Both the position numbers and the translations under genes were made by a program. A model generated the notes under the pieces. That model was not told where the DNA came from, did not search any database, and saw nothing but the letters and a program-made list of their open reading frames with translations. This document shows, piece after piece, positions 7,113-16,370 of a DNA stretch of 35,932 bases. The stretch's first letter is position 1; each line of letters begins with the position of its first letter. The DNA is from Chloroflexota bacterium. GTDB lineage: Bacteria > Chloroflexota > Dehalococcoidia > Lucifugimonadales > QGNO01. The DNA is taken from NCBI GenBank assembly GCA_003228195.2, contig QGNO01000018.1, positions 1-35,932 on the forward strand, read 5' to 3'.

Positions 7113-9992
7113 TTAATCTGCTAATAAACTCCGTAGTATCTCAGCGACGTGTTCTGCATTTCTATTTGTGCCGTCCTGGATCTGGTGTCTACAGGAAAAT
7201 CCGGTTATCGCGATTCTTGATTCAGGGTTAGCCCTAACGGCTGGGAATAGTAAACGTTCTCCAATGTCCATCGATACCTCATAATGTTCCTTCTCATAAC
7301 CAAACGCACCAGCCATACCGCAACATCCCGAATCTATCACCTCTACATCCAAGCCAGGAACTAACCTCAGGGCTGCAACAGAGGCAGCGGTCCCGACGGC
7401 AGCTTTCTGATGACAATGCCCATGAAATAGAACCTTCTCGTCAGTCTCTTTAAAATCCAGGTTGAGTTTCCCTTCACGCTGCAACTTAACTAGTAACTCT
7501 TCTAACAGATAGGTGTTCTCGGCAACCACACGAGATTCCTCAGTGCCTAGCAAGTCCGGATACTCATCTCGCAAAGTAAGCAGGCAACTCGGCTCAGTCC
7601 CTAATATAGGCACCCCTTCTTTAGCAAACTGATAGAGCCTATCGACATTTATACGTGCATTCTCTTTAGCTTTTCGTAGCATACCCTTAGATATCATCGG
7701 CCTACCGCAACACACTTTTTCTGCCAATATGACTCGGTAGCCAGCAGATTCCAAGAGCTCTGTAGTAGCTATTCCGACCTGGGGCTCATTGTAGTTAGTG
7801 AACGTGTCGTGAAAGAGGACAACTGTCCCCATTGCAGACTTGTTTTCAATTACAGATCTCTTACTGAACCAGCGAGAGAATCTTTCTTTGGCAATCTTCG
7901 GAAGGCTGCGGCTTTTGTGAAGCCCTAATAAATGATGAAGCAACCAACGGCTTATTGGATTTCTAATAGCAAAGTTGGCCAATGGTGCAAACGGTGCACC
8001 GAAAGCACTGAATGTAGCGATATTAGCCATGAGCTTAGCCCTAAGTGGCATCGAATGTGACTCGTAATATTTCGACAAGAACTCATATTTGATTTTCGCC
8101 ATGTCAACGTTGGAAGGGCACTCGCCTTTACAACCCTTGCATTCAAGGCATAGATCAAGCACATCAAATAGCCGCTTGCTGCTAAACTCAGAATGCGGTA
8201 ATTTCCCTGACAACACAGACCTTAAGATGTTTGCGCGCCCCCTCGTGGAATGCTCCTCTTCCCGAGTAACCATGTATGAAGGACACATGGTTCCACCCAG
8301 CACTTTACGGCAAGCCCCCACCCCATTACACAGCTCAACAGCCCCGGCAAGCCCACTGTCTGCGGAAAAGTCCAGTTGGGTACTTAGTTCCATTGTCTGA
8401 TATGACGGACTCAATCTTAGGTTTTCCGTCAGCCCGGGAGTGTCAATGATTTTTCCAGGGTTCATTATTTTCTTTGGGTCAAACGCCTGTTTAACTTCAC
8501 GGAATGCCTGATAAAGCTCAGAACCAAACATCTTCTCAGTCCAAACTCCACGAACAATGCCGTCACCGTGCTCTCCACTCAACGATCCACCAAACTCAAG
8601 GACTAGGTCGCTCACTGCAGTGGCTATGGAAACCAGTTTATCCAGTCCATCCTGCGTCTTGATATTAACCATCGGCCTGATATGTAAACAACCCACACTA
8701 GCATGCCCATAGTAGCCCGCAACTGTATCGTGCTCTTTCACCATCTCATCGAACCGCCTAACATACTCGGGGAGTTTTTCCGGCGCTACAGCAGTGTCCT
8801 CAACGAATGGCAGTGGCTTAGTGTCACCCTTAACACTCATCAGAAGCCCTAGACCGGCTTTACGTATGTCCCATACATTTGCTTGGTCGGCAGCATCAAT
8901 AACTGGCACACATGCAAAACCTAATCGGCGCCTGGCCATATCCTCTTTGAAATTATCAAGCTTGGATTTAAGTTCTCTCTCTGAATCTCCGTAAAATTCG
9001 ACCAAAAGCAACGCCTCTGGGTCACCTTCCACAAACGTCATACGGCGAGAAAATGTCGGTGATTCTCGAGTCCTCTGAAGCAACATTCGATCCACGAGCT
9101 CAACTGCTGAGGGTTCGTGCTCCAGCGTTGCCACCGTTGCTTCCATAGCCTCTACCAAAGTTCGAAGGTGTAAAACAGCCAAGGCCTTCATCTTGGGGAG
9201 TGGCTCCAAATTAAGTTTTGCTTCTGTAATCGTAGCAAGCGTACCCTCAGAGCCAACTATCATACTGGCCATGTTTACATCCCCTGAGTGCAACATCATA
9301 TCGAGGTTATATCCAGATACTCGCCTCATGATCTTGGGGTAACGACGCTCTATTTCACCACGGTTCTTCTGCGCTATACGAGCTACATCGCCGTAGATCC
9401 TATCCTCGAAACTATCCCCATTAAGCTTTTGCTCGAACAGTTTCCTATCCAACGGGCCAAATCGCGTAGCGGTGCCGTCTGACAACACAACGCTCACCTC
9501 TTTAACATGATCCGAAGTTTTGCCATATAGAACAGAATGCCCGCCACAAGAATTGTTTCCGATTGCTCCTCCAACAGTGGCTCGATTACTGGTAGTAGGA
9601 TCAGGTGGGAAATGTAACTGATGGGAACGCAGATGGTGGTTCAATTCGTCTAGCGTTATGCCGGGTTGCGCTTTGACCCAGCGTTCCTCAGGATTAACCT
9701 CAACGACTGACCGGAGGTATTTGGAAAAATCCATAACGATTGCATGGTTCACAGTCTGGCCAGCTAGCCCGGTTCCGCCCCCTCTTGGCAAAACAGCAGT
9801 CTGTGTTTCGTAACATGTGTCCACGATTGCAGCAACATCTTCAGCGTCATGAGGAATAACAACACCAATGGGATCCATCTGGTAAATAGAGGCATCAGTG
9901 CTATACATAGCTTTCGAGTAAGCGTCAAACCGCACCTCTCCTTTAACACGGCGGCGCAGTTCATCTTCCAACAACTTACTATCAGTAATCAT
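7113..9992 (-). CDS. FAD-linked oxidase / Fe-S / CCG-domain fusion (YdiJ-like D-2-hydroxyacid dehydrogenase)
   Basis: A large flavoprotein of about 959 residues fuses a GlcD-type half to a GlpC-type half. Residue numbers below count from an upstream in-frame GTG at 10055. The FAD-binding PCMH domain has LPRGGGTGLAGQ (89-100) and is followed by an FAD-oxidase C-terminal domain with SGEHGDGI. Two Cys clusters for 4Fe-4S centres lie near 575-594 (CNGVGAC, MCPSY) and 635-650 (CLECKGCKGECP). Two CCG motifs lie near 780 (VCCGRP) and 910 (GCCGMAGAFG). E. coli YdiJ has this architecture and oxidises D-2-hydroxyglutarate; D-lactate or glycolate are alternatives. Electrons probably leave to a quinone or carrier. 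The start is chosen at the second of two adjacent ATGs (9995, 9992), six bases after AAAAGGAG. The GTG at 10055 has no ribosome binding site. Confidence 0.85.
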   Translation of the reverse strand: MITDSKLLEDELRRRVKGEVRFDAYSKAMYSTDASIYQMDPIGVVIPHDAEDVAAIVDTCYETQTAVLPRGGGTGLAGQTVNHAIVMDFSKYLRSVVEVNPEERWVKAQPGITLDELNHHLRSHQLHFPPDPTTSNRATVGGAIGNNSCGGHSVLYGKTSDHVKEVSVVLSDGTATRFGPLDRKLFEQKLNGDSFEDRIYGDVARIAQKNRGEIERRYPKIMRRVSGYNLDMMLHSGDVNMASMIVGSEGTLATITEAKLNLEPLPKMKALAVLHLRTLVEAMEATVATLEHEPSAVELVDRMLLQRTRESPTFSRRMTFVEGDPEALLLVEFYGDSERELKSKLDNFKEDMARRRLGFACVPVIDAADQANVWDIRKAGLGLLMSVKGDTKPLPFVEDTAVAPEKLPEYVRRFDEMVKEHDTVAGYYGHASVGCLHIRPMVNIKTQDGLDKLVSIATAVSDLVLEFGGSLSGEHGDGIVRGVWTEKMFGSELYQAFREVKQAFDPKKIMNPGKIIDTPGLTENLRLSPSYQTMELSTQLDFSADSGLAGAVELCNGVGACRKVLGGTMCPSYMVTREEEHSTRGRANILRSVLSGKLPHSEFSSKRLFDVLDLCLECKGCKGECPSNVDMAKIKYEFLSKYYESHSMPLRAKLMANIATFSAFGAPFAPLANFAIRNPISRWLLHHLLGLHKSRSLPKIAKERFSRWFSKRSVIENKSAMGTVVLFHDTFTNYNEPQVGIATTELLESAGYRVILAEKVCCGRPMISKGMLRKAKENARINVDRLYQFAKEGVPILGTEPSCLLTLRDEYPDLLGTEESRVVAENTYLLEELLVKLQREGKLNLDFKETDEKVLFHGHCHQKAAVGTAASVAALRLVPGLDVEVIDSGCCGMAGAFGYEKEHYEVSMDIGERLLFPAVRANPESRIAITGFSCRHQIQDGTNRNAEHVAEILRSLLAD

Positions 9993-10090
9993 CATTATCT
10001 CCTTTTGATACTGTAACTTAGAGGCGTCTGGAAGGGCAATCACCTGTTTTTCCACACTTGGATTCTAGGCGTTACTACGCACAACCTACG

Positions 10091-10120
10091 TTGACAATAG
10101 TTGGTCAGGGCGGCTACAAT
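10091..10120 (+). promoter_or_regulatory. Sigma-70 promoter for rpsP-khpA-rimM
   Basis: A perfect TTGACA (10091-10096), an 18-base spacer and TACAAT (10115-10120, five of six consensus bases) lie 38 bases before the rpsP ATG. This supports starting S16 at 10158 rather than further upstream. Confidence 0.65.
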
Positions 10121-10157
10121 TCTGTGTCTAGTTTCAAAGCGACATTTGAAGGAAAAA

Positions 10158-10406
10158 ATGTTAAGGATCAGACTAAAGAGAGTGGGTGCGAAAAAGCACC
10201 CTTCATACAGGATAGTGGTCGCCGATTCGAGAAAGCCTAGGGATGGCGCTTTCGTAGAGCAACTCGGCCACTATAATCCTATGACAGATCCTCCAACCAT
10301 CGTTCTGGACCACGACAAAGTTGAGGAGTGGATGCGTAAAGGCGCACAGCCCTCAGACCCAGTGAACCAAATTCTTCGTAGTAGAGGTCCTGCCGCGGAG
10401 GAGTAG
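10158..10406 (+). CDS. rpsP: 30S ribosomal protein S16
   Basis: S16 is a small-subunit protein that binds 16S rRNA during 30S assembly. The 82 residues begin [20 protein letters not shown], continue with [10 protein letters not shown] and LGHYNP, and match the family over its full length. The ATG at 10158 is preceded by GAAGGA. An in-frame upstream start at 10101 overlaps the promoter and is rejected. khpA begins four bases after the stop, as in the common rpsP-khpA-rimM order. No ffh lies upstream; a divergent oxidoreductase is there instead. Confidence 0.96.
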   Translation: MLRIRLKRVGAKKHPSYRIVVADSRKPRDGAFVEQLGHYNPMTDPPTIVLDHDKVEEWMRKGAQPSDPVNQILRSRGPAAEE

Positions 10407-10410
10407 AAAC

Positions 10411-10638
10411 ATGCGGGAACTGGTCGAGCACATCGCCAAATCCATCGCTAGCAAACCCGATGAGGTTAAGGTTACTGAAACCGAAGAATTCGGGCGCATT
10501 GTTTTCAAGCTAGAAGTGGCCCCCGAAGACAAGGGCAAAATTATAGGCCGTGAAGGTCGAGTAGCCCAGGCCTTGCGTATTATCCTCAGAGTAGCAGCAG
10601 TCAAGTCTGATACTCGGGCAACTTTAGAAATTATCTAA
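10411..10638 (+). CDS. khpA: KH-domain RNA-binding protein
   Basis: This 75-residue protein is a single KH domain of the KhpA/YlqC family, which binds RNA and in Gram-positive bacteria works with KhpB. The GxxG loop is visible as IIGREGRVAQALR (about residues 46-58), followed by the helix ILRVAA. The start MRELVEHIAKSI is typical. It lies between rpsP and rimM, as in many bacteria, with gaps of 4 and 7 bases. RBS-like GGAGGAG lies over the rpsP stop, so translation is probably coupled. Confidence 0.93.
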   Translation: MRELVEHIAKSIASKPDEVKVTETEEFGRIVFKLEVAPEDKGKIIGREGRVAQALRIILRVAAVKSDTRATLEII

Positions 10639-10645
10639 CCTGCTA

Positions 10646-11164
10646 ATGTCTTTATCTTCCCCCAGTCAAAACGGAGCGGATGCGACTGTGGTAGTAGGGC
10701 TTGTGAGATCCCCAAAAGGATTGCAAGGCGACGTCCACGTTGAACTCCTATCAGATGTACCCGGCAGATTCTCAGAGGGGCGCCAAGTCTTGATAGGCGA
10801 CTCGCCATTTACGGTACTGAGGGTAAGGCAACAGGCCAAACGCCTTGTAGTCAGATTCAGTGATGTGGGATCGCGAGAGGAAGCAGAAAAGTTAGGTAAC
10901 TGCTACATCCATATACCTGTGGGACAGGTTCCTCAACCTCCCCCCGACACCTACTATCATTATCAACTGCTCGACATGCAGGTTTTCGAAAAGGACGGCT
11001 CCTACCTCGGGATACTGGCCCAAATATTACAAACAGGAGCTAACGACGTATACGTGATTAAAGGCCCAAAAAGGGAAATTGTTCTGCCTGCAATCGCAAA
11101 CGTAATAATTGACGTAAATACGGAAAAAGGGGTAATGCAAGTAGATCTCCCAGACGGGCTTTAG
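10646..11164 (+). CDS. rimM: Ribosome maturation factor RimM
   Basis: RimM binds S19 and helps the 30S head mature. The 172 residues contain the N-terminal RimM barrel (VVVGLVRSPKGLQGDVHVE, about 14-32) and the C-terminal PRC barrel, marked by YYHYQLLDMQVF and GANDVYVIK and ending with the usual VLPAI and VDLPDGL. It is the last gene of the rpsP unit. trmD and rplS, often next in this operon, are absent, and the TAG stop (11162-11164) overlaps the proS stop on the other strand. Confidence 0.94.
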   Translation: MSLSSPSQNGADATVVVGLVRSPKGLQGDVHVELLSDVPGRFSEGRQVLIGDSPFTVLRVRQQAKRLVVRFSDVGSREEAEKLGNCYIHIPVGQVPQPPPDTYYHYQLLDMQVFEKDGSYLGILAQILQTGANDVYVIKGPKREIVLPAIANVIIDVNTEKGVMQVDLPDGL

Positions 11165-12861
11165 TCCGTCTTAAGCATAGCTCCTACTGCATCAACGATT
11201 TCCTCAATCGGCACCAACCTTCCGCTGTCCTCGCTTCTTAGTTTGACCTCTACAGCCTGTTCCCTCAAATTTCTCTGAGACACAATCAGTCTCACCGGCA
11301 TTCCCAAAAGATCGGCGTCATTAAATTTGACTCCTGCCGATTCCTCTCTGTCGTCGTACAGGACTTCGAACCCATGCCCTTGCAACATCTGATAAAGACT
11401 ATCTGATAATTCAGCCACGCTGTCGTTATCTGAATTTAGTGAAATCAGATGAACCTGGTATGGTGCTATTGGATTAGGGAAAATAATCCCTTTGTCATCA
11501 TGATTCTGCTCAACCGCAGCAGCCAACAGCCTACCCACTCCGATTCCGTAACAACCCATAATCATGGAATGTTCCTTACCGTGTTCATCGAGATAAGTAG
11601 CTCCGAGTCGATCAGAGTAAAAAGATCCGAGTTTAAATATATGCCCAACTTCTATGCCCTTTCTCGCATTCAGCGTCGAGTGGCAATTGGGGCAGTTGTA
11701 TCCCTCTTTGGCTAAGGCTACGTCTGCCATCACATCAGCTTTGAAATCTCTAGGGAAATTAGCGTTAAGTAGATGATACCCATCTTTGTTTGCGCCTACG
11801 ACAAAATTGACACCGGAGTTTATAGATTCATCAGCTACTACAAACAGTTCTTCTCTGCCAACAGCCGAAGCATAACCTGGGACTATATCGGCAGCCCTGA
11901 CTTCCTCGCCAGAGGCTATTCGAAGATCTGGCATCTTGAGCGTATTGCCCAATTTTATCTCATTTATTTCGAGATCTCCCCTTATTACCACAAAGACCAG
12001 TTTCCCCTCTGAAATATAAAAAACTGACTTTAAAATCCTACTTTCTTCTACGCCAACAGCATTTGCTACTTCCGCAATGGTAGTAGTTCCTGGAGTAGCG
12101 ATTTCACTCAAAGGCTTCTCTTTCTCGGCAGGAAGGGGATTCAACCCAAAACTGGCCCGTTCTAAATTGGCTGCATAGCCACAGCTCTCACAAGTTAATA
12201 CTGTGTCTTCACCGGCTTCGGCTTGCAGAACAAATTCCTGAGAGTCTTTCCCGCCTATAGCACCACTATCAGCTTCTACCACAAGGGTCGGCAACCCGGT
12301 ACGTTCAAAGATATTCTTGTAAGCTTGTGACATCTTGTCATAGGAAATGGAAAGGCCTGCCTCGTCACTATCAAACGAGTAAGCATCTTTCATGAGAAAC
12401 TCCCGCACCCTTAAAAGCCCGGCCCTTGGACGTGGTTCGTCACGAAATTTAGTCTGAATCTGATAAACAATCAGGGGCAGATCACGGTAAGAATTAACGT
12501 TGGATTTGACCAAGCTGGTCACAACCTCTTCATGAGTAGGAGCCAACACAAGATCCCGTTCCCGTCGGTCCTTAACTCTAAATAAGGTCTCTCCCAGCGC
12601 TTTGTCCCGACCGGTCTTTTCCCAAATATCCAAGGGTTGTAATGCAGGCATGTGGACTTCTTGTGCGCCTGCCAAATTCATCTCTTCCCGTATGATTTCT
12701 TCAATCTTCCTAAGCGACCGGTACGCCAGAGGAAGATAAGCATACAGTCCGGCAGCAACTTGATATATAAGGCCCGCCCTTAACATCAGCTGATGACTAA
12801 CAGTCTCAGCTTCTGCAGGAGCCTCCCGGATTGTTTTGCCTAAAGATTGGGATAACCGCAT
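11161..12861 (-). CDS. proS: Prolyl-tRNA synthetase, bacterial type
   Basis: A class II synthetase that charges tRNA-Pro with proline. The 566 residues match the long bacterial form with an editing insertion. The N-terminus (MRLSQSLGKTIREAPAEAE) is typical. Motif 2 is seen in TKFRDEPRPRAGLLRVREF, with MKDAYSFD following. The INS editing domain occupies roughly 230-390 (ATPGTTTIAEVA, ILKSVFYI). Motif 3 is GCYGIGVGRLLAA, and the C-terminal anticodon-binding domain follows. The gene closes the minus-strand operon after ispG, with a 159-base gap. The TAA at 11163-11161 overlaps the stop of the convergent rimM gene, leaving no room for a terminator between them. Confidence 0.97.
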   Translation of the reverse strand: MRLSQSLGKTIREAPAEAETVSHQLMLRAGLIYQVAAGLYAYLPLAYRSLRKIEEIIREEMNLAGAQEVHMPALQPLDIWEKTGRDKALGETLFRVKDRRERDLVLAPTHEEVVTSLVKSNVNSYRDLPLIVYQIQTKFRDEPRPRAGLLRVREFLMKDAYSFDSDEAGLSISYDKMSQAYKNIFERTGLPTLVVEADSGAIGGKDSQEFVLQAEAGEDTVLTCESCGYAANLERASFGLNPLPAEKEKPLSEIATPGTTTIAEVANAVGVEESRILKSVFYISEGKLVFVVIRGDLEINEIKLGNTLKMPDLRIASGEEVRAADIVPGYASAVGREELFVVADESINSGVNFVVGANKDGYHLLNANFPRDFKADVMADVALAKEGYNCPNCHSTLNARKGIEVGHIFKLGSFYSDRLGATYLDEHGKEHSMIMGCYGIGVGRLLAAAVEQNHDDKGIIFPNPIAPYQVHLISLNSDNDSVAELSDSLYQMLQGHGFEVLYDDREESAGVKFNDADLLGMPVRLIVSQRNLREQAVEVKLRSEDSGRLVPIEEIVDAVGAMLKTD

Positions 12862-13020
12862 TCGTTTTCTCGAGTCCTATCGCTATTTAGATTACCAAAT
12901 TGATCCACTGCGGAAAATCGGTGTGATTAGCCGATGTGTCATTTATCGCGTTGCTGCATTATAAACTGCTGCTCGGCCCGGCAGCGCCCACCTAGAGTTG
13001 GCAATCTTGAAATCTAAGAA

Positions 13021-14139
13021 TCAAATCGCCTCAACTTCTTCCATCAGAGCTGAGAGCATCTCCGATTCATCTACCACACGAACTTTCTGGCCTTTCCTGA
13101 AAATTACGGCACGACCTGCACCAGCCGCTATGCCCACATCAGCGTCCTTAGCCTCCCCAGGTCCGTTCACTTCGCAGCCCATGACTGCGACCTTGACGTT
13201 CTTGTCCACTCCCTTAAGTAATTCGTCTACTGCATTCGAGAGTTTGATCACATCAACATCTGCCCTACCACAAGAAGGACATGCGATTAAAATCGCGCCT
13301 TTCTGCCTTAGTTCCAAAGATTTAAGTATTTCGTAACCTACTGCTATCTCTTCACGCGAGTCGTCACTCAAAGACACCCGTATAGTGTCGCCTATGCCTT
13401 CGTAAAGCAAAATACCAAGGCCAATCGAGCTGCGTATGCTGCCAGACTTAGCCGTACCGGATTCAGTAATTCCCAAGTGGAGAGGATAAGGTACAATTTT
13501 AGCGAGGCGCCTGTACGCCTCGACAGCAGTGCTTATATCGAACGCCTTCATCGAGACCTTAATAAGGTCAAAATCCAACGCCTCCAGAATGCCGATCTCC
13601 CAGAGCGCCGTATCCACCATGTGGTCTACAACGGAGTACTCATCAGATGTCACATCTCCCGCTTTTGGAAGAAGGTTCACGCCGTCAGAAAGCCTGTGCT
13701 TAGCCCGGGTTTTTCCTATACTACCCACAGGAGGCAAACTACCGAAGTTAACACCTATACGTATAGGGATGTCCCTCTCTTTTGCAGCAGAAACTATCTC
13801 CCTAACCCGTTCACCATCGCGAATGTTACCAGGATTCAACCTGAGGCAATCTACGCCTCCCTTAATGGCCTCCAGCGCAAGCTTATAGTGAAAGTGGATG
13901 TCCGCAACTAGGGGTATAGAGATCTGCTTCTTGATATAAGGAAGCGCCTGTGCGGCCTCCATGTCAGGAACCGCAGAACGAATTATTTCACATCCGACTT
14001 CCTCAAGACCTTTTATTTGATCAACCGTCGCTTTGACATCCCTTGTATCGGTTTTTGTCATGGACTGCACCGATACCGGGGCATCTCCCCCAATTTTAAC
14101 ATCACCAACATAAAGAGACTTAGTAACTCTACGGTTCAA
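13021..14139 (-). CDS. ispG: 4-hydroxy-3-methylbut-2-enyl diphosphate synthase
   Basis: IspG converts MEcPP to HMBPP in the MEP isoprenoid pathway, using a 4Fe-4S cluster. The 372-residue protein is the compact bacterial two-domain form without the large middle insertion. Cluster ligands are visible in ACPSCGRADVD (CxxC) and in the later GCEVNGPGEA motif. The N-terminal barrel has QSMTKTDTRDV and RLNPGNI. The start is a TTG, six bases after GGGG. It sits 30 bases after rseP and, with dxr two genes upstream, supplies two MEP-pathway steps in one operon. Confidence 0.96.
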   Translation of the reverse strand: MNRRVTKSLYVGDVKIGGDAPVSVQSMTKTDTRDVKATVDQIKGLEEVGCEIIRSAVPDMEAAQALPYIKKQISIPLVADIHFHYKLALEAIKGGVDCLRLNPGNIRDGERVREIVSAAKERDIPIRIGVNFGSLPPVGSIGKTRAKHRLSDGVNLLPKAGDVTSDEYSVVDHMVDTALWEIGILEALDFDLIKVSMKAFDISTAVEAYRRLAKIVPYPLHLGITESGTAKSGSIRSSIGLGILLYEGIGDTIRVSLSDDSREEIAVGYEILKSLELRQKGAILIACPSCGRADVDVIKLSNAVDELLKGVDKNVKVAVMGCEVNGPGEAKDADVGIAAGAGRAVIFRKGQKVRVVDESEMLSALMEEVEAI

Positions 14140-14169
14140 TTTTGACCCCTTTGTGAGCCTATCGACATA

Positions 14170-15258
14170 TCAGCCACCCAAAAAACTCTCCCCTCTCAAA
14201 ACTCTCCCTATATCTTCTAAGGTAATAAATATCGCTAGGCTTATCAACAATGCAAACCCGAAAAGATGCACTAGGCCCTCTTTCTGGGGTGGAATTCTCT
14301 TCCCTCTCCTTATCCACTCTATGCCAACAAAAAGTATGCGTCCACCATCCAAAGCTGGAATAGGAAGAAAATTAAATATACTCAGGCTAAGACTAATTAG
14401 CGCCGCCAGGCTTATGATAGTCAGGATGCGACCTTTCAAGCTAATGCCTTCAACCTGCGTCACTTCGCCGAAAACCTGCGCCATACCAACCGGGCCAGCC
14501 ACCTCAGGGGCCTTACCAGCGGAGAACCAATTGCCTATCTCATTCTTAACAAGTACTAGGGTCTGTCCAGTGTGACTTACACCGAGGATAAGAGCTCGTG
14601 GAAGGCCCACAGAGCGTTCCTTTAACTCGATGTTCTGAGTGATGACCCTAATCCCAGTGGCACCTTCACCTTCCGGAGGTTTAATACGTGGCACCACCTT
14701 TACAACCAGCTCATTGCCAGCCCGCCATATTAACCATGTCATCTCGTCACCGTCGCTTAAAGCTATCTGGTAACGAAGGTCAAGGTCAGTTTCCAAGGCT
14801 CGTCCATTAGCCTCCAATATAAGGTCACCTGCCAAAACGCCACCTTCCCATGCAGGTGAATCTTCTATGACATCCTTAACCAAGACATCGCCTACAGGTA
14901 CGTCGTTGGGTATCAGGAAGAGAAGGCTGAAAAGAGCAACCGCAAGTATCAGATTCATAAATGGGCCAGCAGCCAAAATTAGGAATCTCACCCCAGGGCT
15001 TTTCCCAGCAAGGCTGCCTGATTGTGACGGATCCTCTTCTCCAAGCATTTTGCAAAACCCGCCCAATGGAATCAAATTTATGCTGTATCGAGTTTCGCCC
15101 CTCGTTATGCTCGCAAGTCTCGGGGGGAAACCTATCCCAAATTCGAGCACTTTAACTTTAAAGAATTTGGCCATAAAGAAATGGCCTGCCTCGTGAATCA
15201 CCACGATCGACACAAGCAAACCCATGAATCCTAAAATCGAAAGAACTCCTGAAAACAT
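14170..15258 (-). CDS. rseP: Site-2 protease, RIP metalloprotease
   Basis: An intramembrane zinc metalloprotease that cuts transmembrane anchors such as anti-sigma factors. In 362 residues the first transmembrane helix carries HEAGH (22-26), with His22, Glu23 and His26 as zinc or catalytic residues. A PDZ domain lies around 110-190 (SPAWEGGVLAGDLILEANG). The second metal motif NFLPIPALDGGR lies near 292-304 in a late membrane segment. The start is two bases after the dxr stop, so translation is probably coupled. No anti-sigma factor gene is nearby. This dxr-rseP-ispG order is widespread. Confidence 0.95.
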   Translation of the reverse strand: MFSGVLSILGFMGLLVSIVVIHEAGHFFMAKFFKVKVLEFGIGFPPRLASITRGETRYSINLIPLGGFCKMLGEEDPSQSGSLAGKSPGVRFLILAAGPFMNLILAVALFSLLFLIPNDVPVGDVLVKDVIEDSPAWEGGVLAGDLILEANGRALETDLDLRYQIALSDGDEMTWLIWRAGNELVVKVVPRIKPPEGEGATGIRVITQNIELKERSVGLPRALILGVSHTGQTLVLVKNEIGNWFSAGKAPEVAGPVGMAQVFGEVTQVEGISLKGRILTIISLAALISLSLSIFNFLPIPALDGGRILFVGIEWIRRGKRIPPQKEGLVHLFGFALLISLAIFITLEDIGRVLRGESFLGG

Positions 15259-15260
15259 TT

Positions 15261-16370
15261 CTATATCCCAGCCAGCTCATGTGCGCGAATTCTTGCCCAG
15301 TTGCCAACGCTGACTATATCCTCCAAAGATGTTTCATCACCCGATTTATGTTCGACCAACACTCTCTTAACCAACTCAGAGATAGCGAGAAAACTTATCT
15401 TGCCGCCCAAGAACAGTTCGACAGCAACATCGTCTGCCCCGCAAAGTGCAGCCGGATAAGTGCCCCCTAGCCTCGCTGCCTTCAATCCTTCCCTGTAACA
15501 AGGGTACTTGGTGTCGTCCAGGGGATAGAATTCCAGAGAACCCAGCTTTTCGATCTCCATTCTCTCGGCAAATCCTCCGCTGATCCTCTCCGGATACATT
15601 AACGCATACTGGATTGGCAACCTCATATCTGGGAAGGCCAACTGAGCCTTTACAGAACCGTCGTGAAATTCAACGAAAGAATGAACGATGCTCTGTGGAT
15701 GAATTACGGCCTGAATTCTGTCCCAATCTACCCCAAAAAGCCAACGAGCCTCTATGATTTCAAACGCTTTATTCATAAGAGTAGCGGAGTCAACAGTAAT
15801 TTTTGCACCCATCTGCCAAGTCGGATGGGCAAGCGCCTCTTCAGGGGTAACGTCATCAAGTTGATCAAGAGACCTATCTCTAAATGCGCCTCCAGAAGCC
15901 GTGAGAGTCAGACCTGAAACTTCGCTGCTTTCACCCTGAAGACATTGCCATATGGCACTAGGCTCACTATCAACCGGGAAAAGCTTTCCTCCGGACTGAA
16001 TCTCTCGCTGGATGATAGAGCCTGCCATGACAACCGCCTCTTTGCTAGCAAGGGCAACGGTTTTCCCTAATCTGAGAGCAGCTAGTGTCGGGGACAACGA
16101 AGAAAATCCAGTAGTCGCAACCACTACTACGTCTACATCTGGGTGAGTGGCCATTTCTTCCAGGCCATCAGAAACGTTTTGAGTTTCCTCCGAGAGACCA
16201 CGGCTCCAAGTAATCTTAGGGTTAAATTCTCCAATCTGTGCCTCGAGAAGTTCTGAGTTACTCCAGCCGGCCAATCCGACAACAGACAGGTGCTCCGGAA
16301 ATGATCTAACAACATCCAGAGTTTGACGACCTACAGACCCAGTAGAGCCAAGTATTGCCACTCGTTTCAT
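15261..16370 (-). CDS. dxr: 1-deoxy-D-xylulose 5-phosphate reductoisomerase
   Basis: DXR makes 2-C-methyl-D-erythritol 4-phosphate from DXP with NADPH and a divalent metal. The start used here gives 369 residues beginning MKRVAILGSTGSVGRQTLDV, the standard N-terminus with the NADPH loop GSTGSVG. Metal and substrate residues are seen in LFPVDSEPSAIWQ and in KITVDSATLMNKAFEIIEA. The ATG at 16370 forms an ATGA overlap with the cdsA stop, which supports translational coupling. An alternative ATG five codons upstream (16385) has GGAG four bases before it and cannot be ruled out. Confidence 0.96.
   Translation of the reverse strand: MKRVAILGSTGSVGRQTLDVVRSFPEHLSVVGLAGWSNSELLEAQIGEFNPKITWSRGLSEETQNVSDGLEEMATHPDVDVVVVATTGFSSLSPTLAALRLGKTVALASKEAVVMAGSIIQREIQSGGKLFPVDSEPSAIWQCLQGESSEVSGLTLTASGGAFRDRSLDQLDDVTPEEALAHPTWQMGAKITVDSATLMNKAFEIIEARWLFGVDWDRIQAVIHPQSIVHSFVEFHDGSVKAQLAFPDMRLPIQYALMYPERISGGFAERMEIEKLGSLEFYPLDDTKYPCYREGLKAARLGGTYPAALCGADDVAVELFLGGKISFLAISELVKRVLVEHKSGDETSLEDIVSVGNWARIRAHELAGI

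Noticed and set aside
10053-10055. GTG start giving a 980-residue FAD/Fe-S oxidase
   Set aside because: No ribosome binding site precedes it, whereas AAAAGGAG stands before the double ATG at 9995/9992 and the family core begins after that point.
10058-10240. Plus-strand frame upstream of and overlapping rpsP
   Set aside because: It overlaps the promoter boxes and S16 in another frame and shows no protein-like pattern.
12968-12985. GC-rich hairpin GCTGC...GCAGC between ispG and proS
   Set aside because: The stem has only five firm pairs and no T-run follows in the direction of transcription, so it does not qualify as a terminator; ispG and proS are probably co-transcribed.
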